Notes: generated from the letters alone by a model not told the origin. Numbered from the stretch's first letter, positions 14,816-26,441 are shown. The stretch is 64,000 nt of DNA from Papio anubis (GCF_008728515.1 NC_044976.1:34061376-34125375); one strand, 5' to 3'. Program-made: numbers and translations.

Positions 14816-15075
14816 AAACCTCATTATTTTGTATGATTCAGGTATGTCCAAATGGCCTTATTCCCACCTCACCCCCCACCACTTGTGTCATGCTCATGTC
14901 CATCCCTGAATTTCTGGGGGATGTGTTACATCAGTCAGGAATGGCTTGTGGGCCCACTCCTGTTAGGGGGATGGTGGCCAGTAAGTAGGGGAATGACAGA
15001 CTGATCAGCACCATCACAAGGCATGTGTCCCTTTTGTTTCTCTGTATCTTTTTCTCTGTCTCTTGCCTCTGATTT

Positions 15076-15386
15076 CTTTTTTTTTTTTTTTTTTTTTTTT
15101 TTTTGAGACGGAGTCTGGCTCTGTCACCCGGGCTGGAGTGCAGTGGCCGGATCTCGGCTCACTGCAAGCTCCGCCTCCCGGGTTTACGCCATTCTCCTGC
15201 CTCAGCCTCCCGAGTAGCTGGGACTACAGGCGCCCGCCGCCTCACCCGGCTAGTTTTTTGTATTTTTTAGTAGAGACGGGGTTTCACCGTGTTCGCCAGG
15301 ATGGTCTCGATCTCCCGACCTCGTGATCCGCCTGTCTCGGCCTCCCAAAGTGCTGGGATTACAGGCTTGAGCCACCGCGCCCGGCC
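15076..15386 (-). mobile_element. AluY (antisense), Old World monkey type
   Basis: Long T tract, ends CGCGCCCGGCC; flanks CTGATTTCT. Confidence 0.93.
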
Positions 15387-15435
15387 GCCTGATTTCTTCT
15401 GTGTTGACTATTCTCCAAAGCTAGTGGCAAGTCTT

Positions 15436-15777
15436 ATTTTTTTTTTCCTTGACAGGGTCTTGCTCTTTTGTCCAGGCTGAAGTTCAGTGGTATCATATCA
15501 TAGCTCACTGAACCTCAAACTCCTGGGCTCAAGCGATCCTCATGCTTCAGTCTCCTGAGTAGCAGGGACTACAGGAGTGTGCCACCATCCCCAGCTAGTT
15601 TAAAAAATAATAATTTGTAGAGATGTAGTCTTACTATGTTGCTCAGGCTGACATTTTTTAAGAGATGAGATCATGCTATATTGTCCAGGTTGGCCTCAAA
15701 CTCCTGGCCTCAAATGATTCCCCATCCTCAGCCTTCTAAGTAGCTGGGATTATAGGTGTGAGCCACCGCGCCCAGCC
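15436..15777 (-). mobile_element. Old Alu (antisense), J-like
   Basis: Target duplication AGTGGCAAGTCTT at 15423-15435 and 15778-15790. An extra internal stretch (15640-15690) makes it longer than usual. Confidence 0.9.
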
Positions 15778-15884
15778 AGTGGCAAGTCTTTAAAGAGAAG
15801 AGGGACAAAATCAGGGGTAGATGGGTTGGAAGAAAACTAGCAACTATATTACAAATTGAAGAAGGAAGAAAATAAATTTAGTTT

Positions 15885-16670
15885 AACAAACATTTCTGGA
15901 GTTTCTATGACATGCTAGGAAATACAAAGATGAAAGACAGAAGTTAAAAAAAAAAGATCATGATACGTTTGAATTACAAGTAATCTTAGTAATTTTTGAT
16001 TATAAGGGATGAAGGAGGAATTGGACGCAAGGCAGGCACCAAGTCCTGACAGGACAGGACAGAAGTTAAATAGCATTTCACAGAGTTTAGAGTTTATCAC
16101 ATAGGTACAGGGGAATAACAGACTCTAATCTGTTAATTTTGCCAGCAGTATTGTGACTAGGTTGAAGCTGAAGTTCTGCTAAAGAGAAGTTCAATTTTTA
16201 TTGCAATAGCCAAGCAAAAGATGATAAGGCTTGAATCTGAGCAGTGATACTGCCATTGAAAGAAGGAATGAACACATGAGGTAGTCAGAAAATAGAAAAC
16301 GCAGAACTTGGCGACAGAATGGATACAGAGAGTGAGGGAAGGAGGCAGACTCATTAGAAGGGCTCTCAGATTTCTGGCTTGGGCAGCTGGGTAAAAAATA
16401 GTGCCACTGAGAGAATGAACAGAGAAGAAGATTTTTAGGAAGGAGGAAGGTGGTAAGTTCAGTGTTGTACAAGCTGGAGATGAGAGCTGGTGCCTATGGA
16501 CTGGAGAAAGAGACTGGGAGCCGTAAATACACAGGTGGTAATTAAAACCATTCAAATATGTGCCCAGAAAGATCACGCAGGCCAAGAAGAGATGAAAAAC
16601 TTAGAGTCCTGGGGGACACAAATATTTAAAGGGTAGACAGAGGAAGAGAGATGTCCAAGGGAAATAAAAC
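15885..16670 (-). mobile_element. L2 fragment (antisense)
   Basis: 'GATTTCTGGCTTGGGCAGC', 'AATAGTGCCACTGAGAG' and 'CTGGGGGACACAAATATTT' are reverse-L2 phrases. A 142-codon minus-strand ORF here has no protein character. Confidence 0.5.
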
Positions 16671-16675
16671 ATGAA

Positions 16676-16977
16676 TGGCCCTGCACAGTGGCTCACGCCT
16701 GTAATCCCAGCACTTTGGGAGGCCGAGGTGGGTGGATCATGAGGTCAGGAGTTCAAGACCAACCTGACCAGCACGGTGAGAACCCATCTCTACTAAAAAT
16801 ACAAAAATCAGCCGGGCGTGGTGGCAGGCATCTATAATCCCAGCTACTCAGGAGGCTGAGGCGGGAGAATCACTTGAACCCAGGAGGTGGAGGTTGCAGT
16901 GAGCTGAGATTGCGCCACTGCACTCCAGCCTGGGCAACAGAGGGAGACTCTGTCTCACAAAGCAAAGAAACAAAACC
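16676..16977 (+). mobile_element. AluS
   Basis: Full length with tail CAAAGCAAAGAAACAAAA. Confidence 0.88.
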
Positions 16978-17064
16978 CATGGACAAATGGATACGAGAGA
17001 ACAAGTTGTCTTAGAAATCAAGGGAAAAGAGCATTTCATCAAGTATGTACAGGATGGACTATGT

Positions 17065-17225
17065 AGGAGTTAGCTGTGTGACACTGGGCAAGTTAACCTC
17101 TCTTAGACTCAAGTTTTCTTATTCATAAAATGGAGATAGTACTAGTACTTACATCCCAGGGTTGGAAAGATTAAATGCAATCATATACATAAAGGCTTGG
17201 AAACACATATACATAAGCTACAAAG
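17065..17225 (+). mobile_element. MIR (sense)
   Basis: Core 'GTGTGACACTGGGCAAGTTA', 'CATAAAATGGAGATAGTAC' and 'AGATTAAATGCAATCATA' follow the MIR consensus. Confidence 0.7.
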
Positions 17226-17234
17226 AAGAAGGAA

Positions 17235-17645
17235 GTGGCTAACTATCCAATAGTGATCTAAAAAGACAAAATCTGAAAAGTTTCCATTGGAATTTGCAGC
17301 AAGGAAGTGATAGGTGACCCTGGTGAAACCAATATCTGTGGCTGGAGAAGGCAGAAGCTTGACTATAGAGATCTGAAGAACCTGTAGTACATTAGTTGGT
17401 AGGTTAGATATAAAGGGAAATAATGAATTCTGATATTAGCTGGGGTAGGAAATGATTCGTTTTTCAGAATGGGAGAGATTGAGCACATTTACGCACTAGG
17501 GAAGGAGTCAGTAAAGAGGGACAAATTGGAAATACTGGAAAGAGAAAAGACGCACAACAGAGGGCAAACTTGAAGGAAGTTGGAGGGAATGAGATCTGAT
17601 GTACAAGTGGAAAAAAACTAGAAGAGGAAAGAGTGCGAGAAGACT
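17235..17645 (-). mobile_element. L2-like fragment (antisense)
   Basis: Purine-rich text resembling the reverse of L2 internal sequence ('AATGGGAGAGATTGAGCAC'). Confidence 0.35.
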
Positions 17646-17953
17646 CTACTGTATTGCCTTTTCTAATTTTTTTGACGTACGTGTATAGTAAAATATTTAG
17701 ATCTTAAGTGTGGAGCCCAACTTTTTGCAAAGCAGAGACATCCATGCAACTTCCACCCAGATTTAAAAACAGAAGCCCTCCAGGACCCCTTCTCAGTCAC
17801 CACCTGAACCTATTCTGGTCAAAGATAACCACTATCTTTTTTTAAAACAGTTTTTTGAGGTGTCATTGATATAGAAAAGCTGCACATATCTAATGTTACA
17901 GTTTAATGGGTTTGAGCATATGCATCACCATAATCAAACATATCCACTGTCTT

Positions 17954-18146
17954 GACCTGGGTGTGATGGCACAAATCTGTAGTCCCAGCTACTTGGGAGG
18001 CTGAAGTAGGAGGATCTCTTGAGGTCAGGAGGTCAACGCTGCAGTGAACTGTGATGACACCTGTGAACAACCACTGCACTCCAACCTGGGCAACAGAGCG
18101 AGACCTTGTCTATTAAACAACAACAACAACAACAAACAAACAAAAA
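17954..18146 (+). mobile_element. Truncated Alu with (CAA)n tail
   Basis: Partial Alu in the L1M cluster. Confidence 0.8.
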
Positions 18147-18375
18147 AGGCCGGATGCAGTGGCTCACGCCTATAATTCCAGCACTTTGGAAAGCCTAGGT
18201 GGGTGGATTCCTTGAACTCAGGAATTTGAGACCAGCAAGGGGAATGTGGCAAGACCCCGTCTCCACAAAAAAATTTAAAAATTAGCCAAGGATGGTGGTG
18301 CATACCTGTAGTCCCAGCTACTCTGGAGGCTAAGGTGGAAGGATCAATTGAGCTGGGAGGTCAAGGCTGTGCATC
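18147..18375 (+). mobile_element. 3'-truncated Alu
   Basis: 5' end 'GGCCGGATGCAGTGGCTC'; the sequence returns to L1M after 18375. Confidence 0.8.
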
Positions 18376-18613
18376 AAATAAACAAGAACAAAAACCATAA
18401 AACACTATCTTGATTTGTCACACCACAAGTAGTTTTGCTTGTTTTGAATTTATATAAATAGAATCTTTTGTTTCTGGCTTCTTTTGTTCAATTTTATGTT
18501 TATGAGATTCAACCATGTTGTATATAACAGAGATGTATTCCTTTTTGTTGCTATATGGTATTCCATTATATGAATAGACCACAATCCATTAACCAGGTTT
18601 TGGCACTGTGGTT

Positions 18614-18679
18614 GTTTCCATGTTTTGGCTATTGTGAATAATGCTAGTTTCCATGTTTTGGCTATTGTGAATAACGCTC
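18614..18679. repeat. 33-bp tandem duplication inside L1 fossil
   Basis: Two copies (18614-18646, 18647-18679) beginning GTTTCCATGTTTTGGCTATT. Thirty-three bp is 11 codons, so the L1 ORF2 peptide motif FTIAKTW appears twice in frame. Confidence 0.9.
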
Positions 18680-19071
18680 CTATGAACATGGGTGTACAAA
18701 CATTTCTTCAAAGCCGCTTTTCAATTTCTTTAAGGCATATACTCAAAATTGCTGGCTCATATGGTAATTCTAGGTTTAATTTTTGAGGAACTGCCATACT
18801 GTTCTCTATAGCAGCTACACCAGTTTACGTTCTTACCAGCATGTGGGGTAGCTTGGGTTCCAAATTCTCCACATTCTCACCAATGCTTGTTATTTTCTGT
18901 TGTTTTTATTTTTCAATAATAACCATCCTAATGAATGTGAAATGGTATCTCATTGTGGTTTTGACTCTCATTTTTCTAATTGTTAGTGATATTGAGCATA
19001 ATTTAGTGTGATTACTGGCCATTTGTGTGTTTTCTTTGGAGAAATGTCTATTCAAGTCTTTTGCCTGTTTT

Positions 19072-19394
19072 TGTTTGCTTTTTGTTTTGTTTTGTTTTGT
19101 TTTTGAGATGGGATCTCTCTCTGTCTCCCAGGTTGGAGTGTGATGCTCTGATCATAGCTCACTGGAGCCTCAACCTCTTGAGCTCAAGAGATTCTCCTGC
19201 CACAGCATCGCAAGTATTTGGGACTACAGGTGCACGTCATCACACCCAGCTAATAATTTTTTAAAAAATTTTTTGTACAGACGGGGGTCTCACTATGTTG
19301 CCCAAGCTTGTCTCGAACTCCTGGGCTCAAGTGATTGTCTCACCTAGGTCTCCTAAAGTGTTAGGATTACAGGCATGAGCCACTATGCCCGGCT
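19072..19394 (-). mobile_element. Alu (antisense) with (TTTTG)n start
   Basis: Old two-monomer Alu inside L1M. Confidence 0.85.
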
Positions 19395-20204
19395 CTAGTT
19401 CCTTAATCTCTGAAGGACAATTTTGATAAGTAATATTGTTTGGTGACTTTTTCTTTCAGCACTTTGAAGATGTTATTCTGTTGTCTTTCCACTTCTACTG
19501 TCCTATTGGAAATTGGACTATCAGCTCCTTGGAAGGTCCTTTCCCTTTTTCCTATGGTAATTTTTAGTATCTTCTTTTTGTCTTTGATTTGCAACACTTT
19601 TACTATAATAGGCCTGAGGATTTTTGTATTATCCTTCTGAGGACTTTGTCTCATTCACCTTTGTGAAACCAACACACAGTGTCTGGCATACAGTAGGTGC
19701 TCTTTAATGTATGGTAAACAAATGAAATCCAGAGGCTCCCACAGACACTTAAAGAAGCAATGCTCAAACTTCTCTCTGCCCTAAACCTTGCTGTCCTGGT
19801 AATACTGTCTCATTTATCCCTGAGCTCCAGGCCTTGTGATCTCTTTCCTTGCCCTGCCTCCTGGTCCCTGCATTGACATTTGGGCTTGGTTTGTCTTGTG
19901 TTTAGTTTTCTTCCTCCAACTGCCTTCAGAGTCTCGGTGTCCCATATGATATTAACCCTCCAACCCCAAGTGTGTGTCAGTGTGTGGGGGAGAGAATTCA
20001 TACATTAAGAGTAATGAAGAGTTTTAAAATTCATGTTAAAAAAGATCCCAAACGCAATGACAATTTATTTTACGTATTACCTTTCAATACATAACATTTT
20101 ACATAGTTGTAACGTTAATATATTTAGGATTTTATATTCTGATATTTGCATTAACTGCCACATAATGAGCAGTCATTGTTTTTCAAGATAAATCATGTGG
20201 TCAT

Positions 20205-20545
20205 AATTTATTTGGCAAGCATTTACTGAACATCTATGTCCTGCCTGACCCTGTGGTAGGCAGTGGGGCTACAAAGATAAATAATACATGGTTTTCTTCA
20301 TGCTTTTGAGACTTACATGTTTAGTGGGAGAAGGAGGATGAGGAAGAGGAAGGCTATGTCAACAAAGGACACCAGCAAAGTGTTTTATATTGCACCACAG
20401 GAAGTGCAGGAAGGGACACATGGGAGGGAATGTCAGGAAGTTGTCATGAAGGCAGGAAGACATGACCTGAGTTTTGAAATACAAGTGGATTTCACTAGTC
20501 AGATGGAGATGTTGACGTTATAGGGCATTAATAAATCATATTGTC
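20205..20545 (-). mobile_element. L2 fragment (antisense)
   Basis: 'GCATTTACTGAACATCTATG', 'TGTGGTAGGCAGTGGGGC' and 'GACATGACCTGAGTTTTG'. Confidence 0.5.
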
Positions 20546-20599
20546 TTATCTGTTCCAGTTCAGAACAAATTGAAAAGTAAATACCAAAAAGCTGGAGGA

Positions 20600-20900
20600 G
20601 GCCGGGCGCGGTGGCTCAAGCCTGTAATCCCAGCACTTTGGGAGGCCGAGACGGGCGGATCACGAGGTCAGGAGATCGAGACCATCTTGGCTAACACAGT
20701 GAAACCCCGTCTCTACTAAAAAATACAAAAAACTAGCCGGGCGAGGTGGCGGCGCCTGTAGTCCCAGCTACTTGGGAGGCTGAGGCAGGAGAATGGCGTA
20801 AACCCGGGAGGCAGAGCTTGCAGTGAGCTGAGATCCGGCCACTGCACTCCAGCCTGGGTGACAGAGCAAGACTCCGTCTCAAAGAAAAAAAAAAAAAAAA
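20600..20900 (+). mobile_element. AluY, Old World monkey type
   Basis: Flanks GCTGGAGGA / GTTGGAGGA. Confidence 0.93.
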
Positions 20901-20912
20901 GGTTGGAGGAAG

Positions 20913-21214
20913 GGCCGGGCATGGTGGCTCACACCTGTAATCCCAGCACTTTGGGAGGCCGAGGCGGGAGGATCATTTGAGGTCAGGAGTTCAAGACCAG
21001 CCTGGCCAATATGGTGAAACTCCGTCTCTACTAAAAATGCAAAAATTAGCCGGGTGTGGTGGTGCACACCTATAGTCCCAGCTACTCAGGAGAATGAAGA
21101 AAGAGAATCACTTGAACCTGGGAGGCAGAGGTTGTAGTGAGCTGAGATCATATCACTGCACTCCAGCCTGGGCAACAAGAGACTCCACTTCAGAAAAAAA
21201 AAGAAAAAAGAAAA
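20913..21214 (+). mobile_element. AluS
   Basis: First of a run of sense Alus after the AluY at 20600. Confidence 0.9.
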
Positions 21215-21516
21215 CCTGGGAGCGGTGGCTCAACTTGTAATTCCAGCACTTTGGGAGGCCGAGGCGGGCGGAACACCTGAGGTCAGGAGTTTGAGACTAG
21301 CCTGGCCAACATGGTGAAACTCTGTCTCTACTAAAAGTACAAAAAAGCTGGGTGTAGTGGTGCACAGTGCACACCTGTAGTCCCAGCTACTTGGGAGGCT
21401 GAGGCAGGAGAACCTCTTGAACCTGGGAATTGGAGGTTGCAATGAGTTGAGATTGTGCCACTGCACTCCAGCCTGGGTGACAAGAGTGAAACTTTGTGTC
21501 AAAAAAAAAAAAAAAA
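21215..21516 (+). mobile_element. AluS
   Basis: Directly follows the tail of the preceding Alu. Confidence 0.9.
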
Positions 21517-21593
21517 TTGTTGGCTGAAAAGCAAGGTGTTAGCTTACTTGCTGATAAGACTTAGATAAGAGGGCATGGTTAGAAGTGAGGATA

Positions 21594-21885
21594 GGCCAGG
21601 TGTGGTGGCTCATGCCTGTAAGCCCAACACTTTGAGAGGCTGAGGCGGGTGGATCATGAGGTGAGGAGTTCGAGACCAGCCTGGCCAACACAGTGAAACC
21701 CCATCTGTACTAAAACTACAAAAATTAGCTGGGTGTGGTGGCGGGCGCCTGTAATCCCAGCTACTCGGGAGGCTGAGGCAGGAGAATTGCTTGAACCCGG
21801 GAGGCAGAGGTTGCAGAGAGCCAAGATTGCGCCACTGCACTCCAGCCTGAGTGACAAAGCACGACTCCATCCTGAAAAAAAAAAA
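21594..21885 (+). mobile_element. AluS
   Basis: Full length; tail then AGTGAAGG, near the upstream AGTGAGG. Confidence 0.9.
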
Positions 21886-22068
21886 GTGAAGGCAAATGGT
21901 AATGCTAGTATTCTTCTTTATTTCACGTGCTTTGCACCTACCTAGTGCAGGACAACCTTGGCTTTCCACACAGTGAAGGTGCCTGCTTCTCTAAGCCTAC
22001 CGACTAAGCACGGTAGGATAAAATTGAAAACAAAACAAAACAAAAAACAAACATTGAAAATAGCACCA

Positions 22069-22396
22069 GCCAGCTGTGGTGGCTCACGCTTGTAATCTTG
22101 GTACTTTGAGAGGCCAAGGTAGTTGGATCACTTGAGCTCAGGAGTTTAAGATCAGCCTGAGCGACACGATGAAACCCCATCTCTACAAAAAGAAAAAGAA
22201 AAAGAAAAAGAAAAAGAAAAAAAAATAGGCATGGCGTGCTCTTGTAGCCCCAGCTACTCAGGAGGCTGAGGTGGAAGGATCACCTGAGCCCGGGAGGTGG
22301 AGGCTGAAGTCACAGTTGTGCCACTGCACTTGAGCCTGGGCAACAGAGAGAGATTGTCTCAAAAAAAAAAAAAAAAAGAAGAAGAAGAAGAAGAAA
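22069..22396 (+). mobile_element. Alu with internal (AAAAAG)n and (GAA)n tail
   Basis: Target duplication GAAAATAGCACCA at 22056-22068 and 22397-22409. Confidence 0.9.
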
Positions 22397-22701
22397 GAAA
22401 ATAGCACCAAAAATGTAAAATACTTAGGGATAAGTTTGAAAAAAAAAAAAAAAAAGTGCAAGATCTATACATTGAAAACCAGAAAATATTACCGAGAGAA
22501 CTGAAAGACAACCTACCCAAATGGAAAAATACACTATGTCCATGGATGAAAAGACTCAATATTGTTAAGGTGTTATTTGTCCCCAAATTGATTTGTAGAT
22601 CTAACACAATCGTAATCAAAAGTCAGCTGGCTTTTTTTTTTTTTAATATAAATTTATGGTTGATTCTAAAATTTATATGAGAATGAAAAGGACCTAGAAT
22701 A

Positions 22702-22702
<1 letters not shown>

Positions 22703-22738
<36 letters not shown>
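22703..22738 (+). repeat. (CA)n microsatellite
   Basis: About 17-18 CA units in the L1M. Confidence 0.95.
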
Positions 22739-22740
<2 letters not shown>

Positions 22741-23234
22741 GCTTTAGAAAAAAAAACATAAAAACATAGTTGGTTAACTTATACTACCCGTGGAGGGCAG
22801 ATTCTAAGATGGCCCCATGACCACCTATTGCTTCTAACCAATAGAATATGGTGAAGGTGATGGGATGCCATTTGTGATTGCACTAAGTTATAAAAGACTC
22901 TCTTGCTAGCAGATCCACTCTAGAGTCTCTTCCTCTTCTCCTTTCTGGCCATGTTGAGGAAGCTCATGTAGCAAGGAATTGGGGAGGCCCCTTGAAGCTA
23001 AGGGTGCCCACCAACAGCCAAACAACAAAAAACTGAAGCTCTCATTCAGTTTCAGTTTGCTAACTACCATGTCAGCTGGAAAGTGAATTATTTTTCAGTC
23101 CAGTCTCCAGGTAAGAATCCAGCCCTGGCTTATATACACCTTGATTGCAGTCTCGGTGAGATGCTTCACAGAGGATTTAACTAAACCATGCCTGGACTCT
23201 TGACCCACATAATATGTGTGTGTTGAGCCTCTAA

Positions 23235-23844
23235 ATTTTTTTTTTTTTTTTTTTTTTTGACACAAAGTCTCACTCTGTCACCCAGGCTGAAGTGCAATGG
23301 CACGATCTTGGCTCACTGTAACCTCCACCTTCCGGGTTCAAGTGATTCTCCTGCCTCAGCCTCCTGAGTAGCTGGGATTGCAGGCTTGCGACACCATGCC
23401 CGGCTAATTTTATTTATTTATTTATTTATTTTTGAGACAGAATCTCACTCTGTTGCCTAGGCTGGAGTGCAGTGGCGCGATCTTGGGCTCATTGCAAGCT
23501 CCGCCTCCCAGGTTCAAGCAATTCTTCTGCCTCAGCCTCCCAAGTAGCTGGGCATGTGCCACCATGCCCGGCTAATTTTTCTTTTTTTTAGTAGAGACAG
23601 CATTTCACCATATTGGCAAGGCTGGTCTCGAGCTCCTGACCTCATGATCCGCCCGCCTCCGCCTCCCAAAGTGCTGGGATTGCAGGCGTGAGCCACCATG
23701 CCTGGCTAAGTTTTGTATTTTTAGTAGCAACGGGGTTTCTCCATGTTGGCCAGGCTGGTCTCAAACTCCTCACCTTAAGCGATCCACTTGCCTCAGCCTC
23801 CCAAAGTGCTGGGATTACAGGTGTGAGTGACCGTGCCCGGCCAA
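23235..23844 (-). mobile_element. Alu (antisense) hosting a second Alu
   Basis: Outer Alu 23235-23407 and 23708-23844. Flanks AGCCTCTAAATTT on both sides. Confidence 0.88.
23408..23707 (-). mobile_element. AluY-like (antisense) nested in an Alu
   Basis: Starts with (TTTA)n; flanks GGCTAATTTT / GGCTAAGTTTT. Confidence 0.88.
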
Positions 23845-24167
23845 GCCTCTAAATTTGTAGTAATTTGTTATGTGTCAATAGATAACTAATTACACTATCT
23901 GATCTCAAGATTTATTATATAGCCACAGTAATCAAGACAGTATGGTATTTGGCATAAAGAGATATGTGGAACAGAATAGAGGGTCCAGAAATAGGCCCAG
24001 ACATACATAACCAGTTGATTTTCAACACAAGTGCTAAGGAAATTTAACAGAGGCAATGCTTTCCACAAATGATGCTGGAACAATTGGACAGCCATGAGCA
24101 AAAAAATGAACATTGATCGTTACCTTTCACTATACACAAAAATTAGCTGGAAATGGATTAGGGACTT

Positions 24168-24455
24168 GCTGGGCATGGTGGCTCACATCTGTAATCCCAG
24201 CGCTTTGGTAGGCCAATGCTTGAGGCCAGGGGTTCAAGACCAGCCTGGGTAACATAGCAAGACTCCATCTGTACCAAAAAAAAAAATTAGCCAGGAGTGG
24301 TGGCGTGGTCCCAGCTACTCCAGAGGCTGAGGTGGGAGGATGGCTTGAGACTGGAAGGTCGAGGCTGCAAGCTGTAGTGAGCTATGATGGTACCACTGCA
24401 CTCCACTCTAGCCTGGGTGACAGAGTGAGACCACTTCTCAGGAAAAAAAAAAAAA
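24168..24455 (+). mobile_element. Old Alu
   Basis: Splits the L1M. Confidence 0.85.
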
Positions 24456-24965
24456 GGAAATGTTTAAAAGACTTTTAGACAAATGGTCATAGCAATTTCA
24501 TTTGTAATGGTACCAAACTGAAGACAACCCAAATGTCCATCCACACGTGAATGAATATACAATTTGTCATATATCCATACAATGGAGCACACTCAGCAAT
24601 AAAATAGAACACACTTTTTTTTCTTCCTTTCTTGTTGTGAAAAGTGATGGTCAGGTCCAGGGAAACGAACTACTGATTTACACAAAAACATCGGTGAATC
24701 TCAAAATACTTGTAGTGAGTGGAACAAGCCAGAGCCCCTCTCCTCCAAATTATTCCAGTTATATAAAATACTATAAAATGAAAACTTATGTATGGCGACA
24801 GAAAAGAGATTAGCCATTGCAGAGGGAAGGGCAGAGAGGGACAAGAGGCAGGAAACAAAGAGGCAGGATTAAAGTCTGGCGGGGAATGAATAGGGTCGTT
24901 ATATTGATTGTTGTGAAGGTTTCATTTGTGTCAAAACTCATCAGACCGCACACTTTAAACGTGTG

Positions 24966-25259
24966 TTTTTTTGTTTGTTTGTTTGGTTTCACTCCTGTTG
25001 CTCAGGCTGGAGTGCAGTGGTGCCATCTTGGCTCACTGCAACCTCCGCCTCCCGGGTTCAAGCAATTCTCCTGCCTCAGCCTCCCGAGTAGCTGGGATTA
25101 CAGGTGCGCGCCTCCACGCCCGGCTAATTTTGTATTTTTACTAGAGACAGGGTTTCGCCATGTTGGTCAGGCTGGTCTCGAACTCCTGACCTCAGGTGGT
25201 CCACCCACCTCCGTCTCCCAAAGTGTTCGGATTACAGGCGTGAGCCACTGCGCCCGGCC
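24966..25259 (-). mobile_element. AluS (antisense)
   Basis: Starts (GTTT)n, ends CGCCCGGCC; inside the L1M 3' end. Confidence 0.9.
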
Positions 25260-25359
25260 ATGTGCAGTTTATCAAATGTCAATTATGCCTTAATAGACGT
25301 TGCGGGCTTGGGAAGGGGAGGAACTCAAGTTTTCTGCAGACTCAAAGATCTAAGTATAG

Positions 25360-25588
25360 GGACGGAGGGAGGAGCTAGGTCGCGCATGCTCAGTCCTTCC
25401 TCTACGCTCACCAATCAGATGCCCGTTGCGTGACTCGGCGTGGGTGGAGCCAAATGTGGACTTGTGAGGAAGCCACGTGAGAGGAAAGCCCGTGAGGCAA
25501 GCGCCTCAGGAGTGCGAGAGGCCCACGCAGAACTCGGGGAGCCTTTTATCCTGAGGACGTGGGGGAACAATTGGAGGACTATATTCAG
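25360..25588 (+). promoter_or_regulatory. Promoter-like CpG patch with possible noncoding first exon
   Basis: About 15 CpGs fall within roughly 200 bp, in unique sequence between repeats. It has an NRF1-like CGCGCATGCT at 25381, a classic CCAATCAG at 25411, and an E-box CACGTG at 25474-25479. It ends in ATATTCAG followed by GCAAGTAA, a match to the consensus of GC-type 5' splice sites. It could be the promoter and first exon of an unannotated noncoding RNA, or an enhancer. Orientation is inferred from the putative donor only. Confidence 0.4.
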
Positions 25589-26117
25589 GCAAGTAATTTA
25601 ATCCGGTGTGCATTTTAAAGCAGCAGTTTGTAACTGTGTGGAAAATGGGCTCAAGAGGATGGGGAACGACCTGTTGTTGGCAGGTTGTAGAGAGATCTAT
25701 ATTTTTTTCTTTAATTTTTAATTTGTATTTATTTAATTTTTTTTCCTGTCAGCCTTCTCTTAAACCGTGGACTCTAGAGGGAAAGGACCTCATATTTATC
25801 ACCCAAGGATTCCTGCCCTACGTGTACCCCTCCGCCGGTGGCTGGGGGTCCATATGTTTTTGTTGAAGGGGTTAACTAACCTTTGGTCACACCGCTTGTT
25901 AGAACCTGGATTCAAATCTAGGTCTTTTTGTTGGCAAACCCTGAGGTCTTTCCTTTAAAGCACAATGAAAATCTAGAAGTATTTGGTATTCGTTGTAGGA
26001 TTCATCGGTCGAATCCCTTCAATGGCATTGCCAACCCAAAAATGCCCACCTTAAGAAATGCGAGACTTGTGAGGGGGTATGTAGGGATGTGTGTGTTTTC
26101 GGAAATTACAGACGATA

Positions 26118-26423
26118 GGCCGGGCACGGTGGCTCTCGCCTCTGATCCCAGCACTTTCGGAGGCCGAGGCAGGCAGATCACTTGAGGTCAGGAGTTCGAG
26201 ACCAGCCTGGCCAACATGGTGAAACCCCGTCTCTACTAAAAATACAAACATTAGCTAGGCGTGGTGACGGGCCCCTGTAATCCCAGCTACTTGGGAGGCT
26301 GAGGCAGGACAAGCTTTTGAACCCGGGAGGCGGAGGTTGCAGTGAGCCGAGATCATGCCACTGCACTCCAGCCTGGGTGCACGAGTGAGACTCTGTCTAA
26401 AAAAAAAAAAAAAAAAAAAAAAT
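26118..26423 (+). mobile_element. AluS
   Basis: Full length with a 24-bp A-tail. Confidence 0.9.
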
Positions 26424-26438
26424 TAAGAAAAAGAATAT

Positions 26439-26441
<3 letters not shown>

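Larger units (their letters stand above)
17660..19660 (-). mobile_element. L1M fragments (antisense), interrupted by Alus
   Basis: On the minus strand 18450-18689 reads ORF2 C-terminal motifs MFIGALFTIAKTWK, IMEYHIATKRN and LNKRSQKQKILF. 17660-17953 and 18376-19060 are continuous with it; 19395-19660 is another L1M/HAL1-like piece. Alus lie at 17954, 18147 and 19072. A 33-bp tandem duplication is inside. Confidence 0.75.
22786..23895 (+). mobile_element. Solo LTR, MaLR/MLT1-like, interrupted by two Alus
   Basis: Begins 'GTGGAGGGCAGATTCTAAG' and ends after the Alu pair with 'GTAGTAATTTGTTATG' and 'AATAGATAACTAATTACA', resembling the 3' end of MLT1-type LTRs. It interrupts the L1M. Non-coding, no internal retroviral genes. 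Family assignment is from memory. Confidence 0.5.
22410..25305 (+). mobile_element. L1M (sense) split by LTR and Alus
   Basis: Sense-strand L1 ORF2 and 3' end in order: 22410-22780 (ORF2-type text with 'AGACTCAATATTGTTAAGG'), 23893-24167 ('ACAGTAATCAAGACAGTATGG'), 24456-24965 and 25260-25305 (3' end with 'GTCAAAACTCATCAGACCG'). Interrupted by a MaLR-type LTR with its own Alus, and by Alus at 24168 and 24966. Many stops; no function. Confidence 0.75.

Noticed and set aside
16157..16585. 142-codon minus-strand ORF
   Set aside because: Lies in an antisense L2 fragment; translation has no recognisable motif.
24817..25293. 158-codon plus-strand ORF
   Set aside because: Starts in L1M 3' sequence and continues through an antisense Alu (typical VAQAGVQW and LPSSWDYR text); a repeat-derived shadow.
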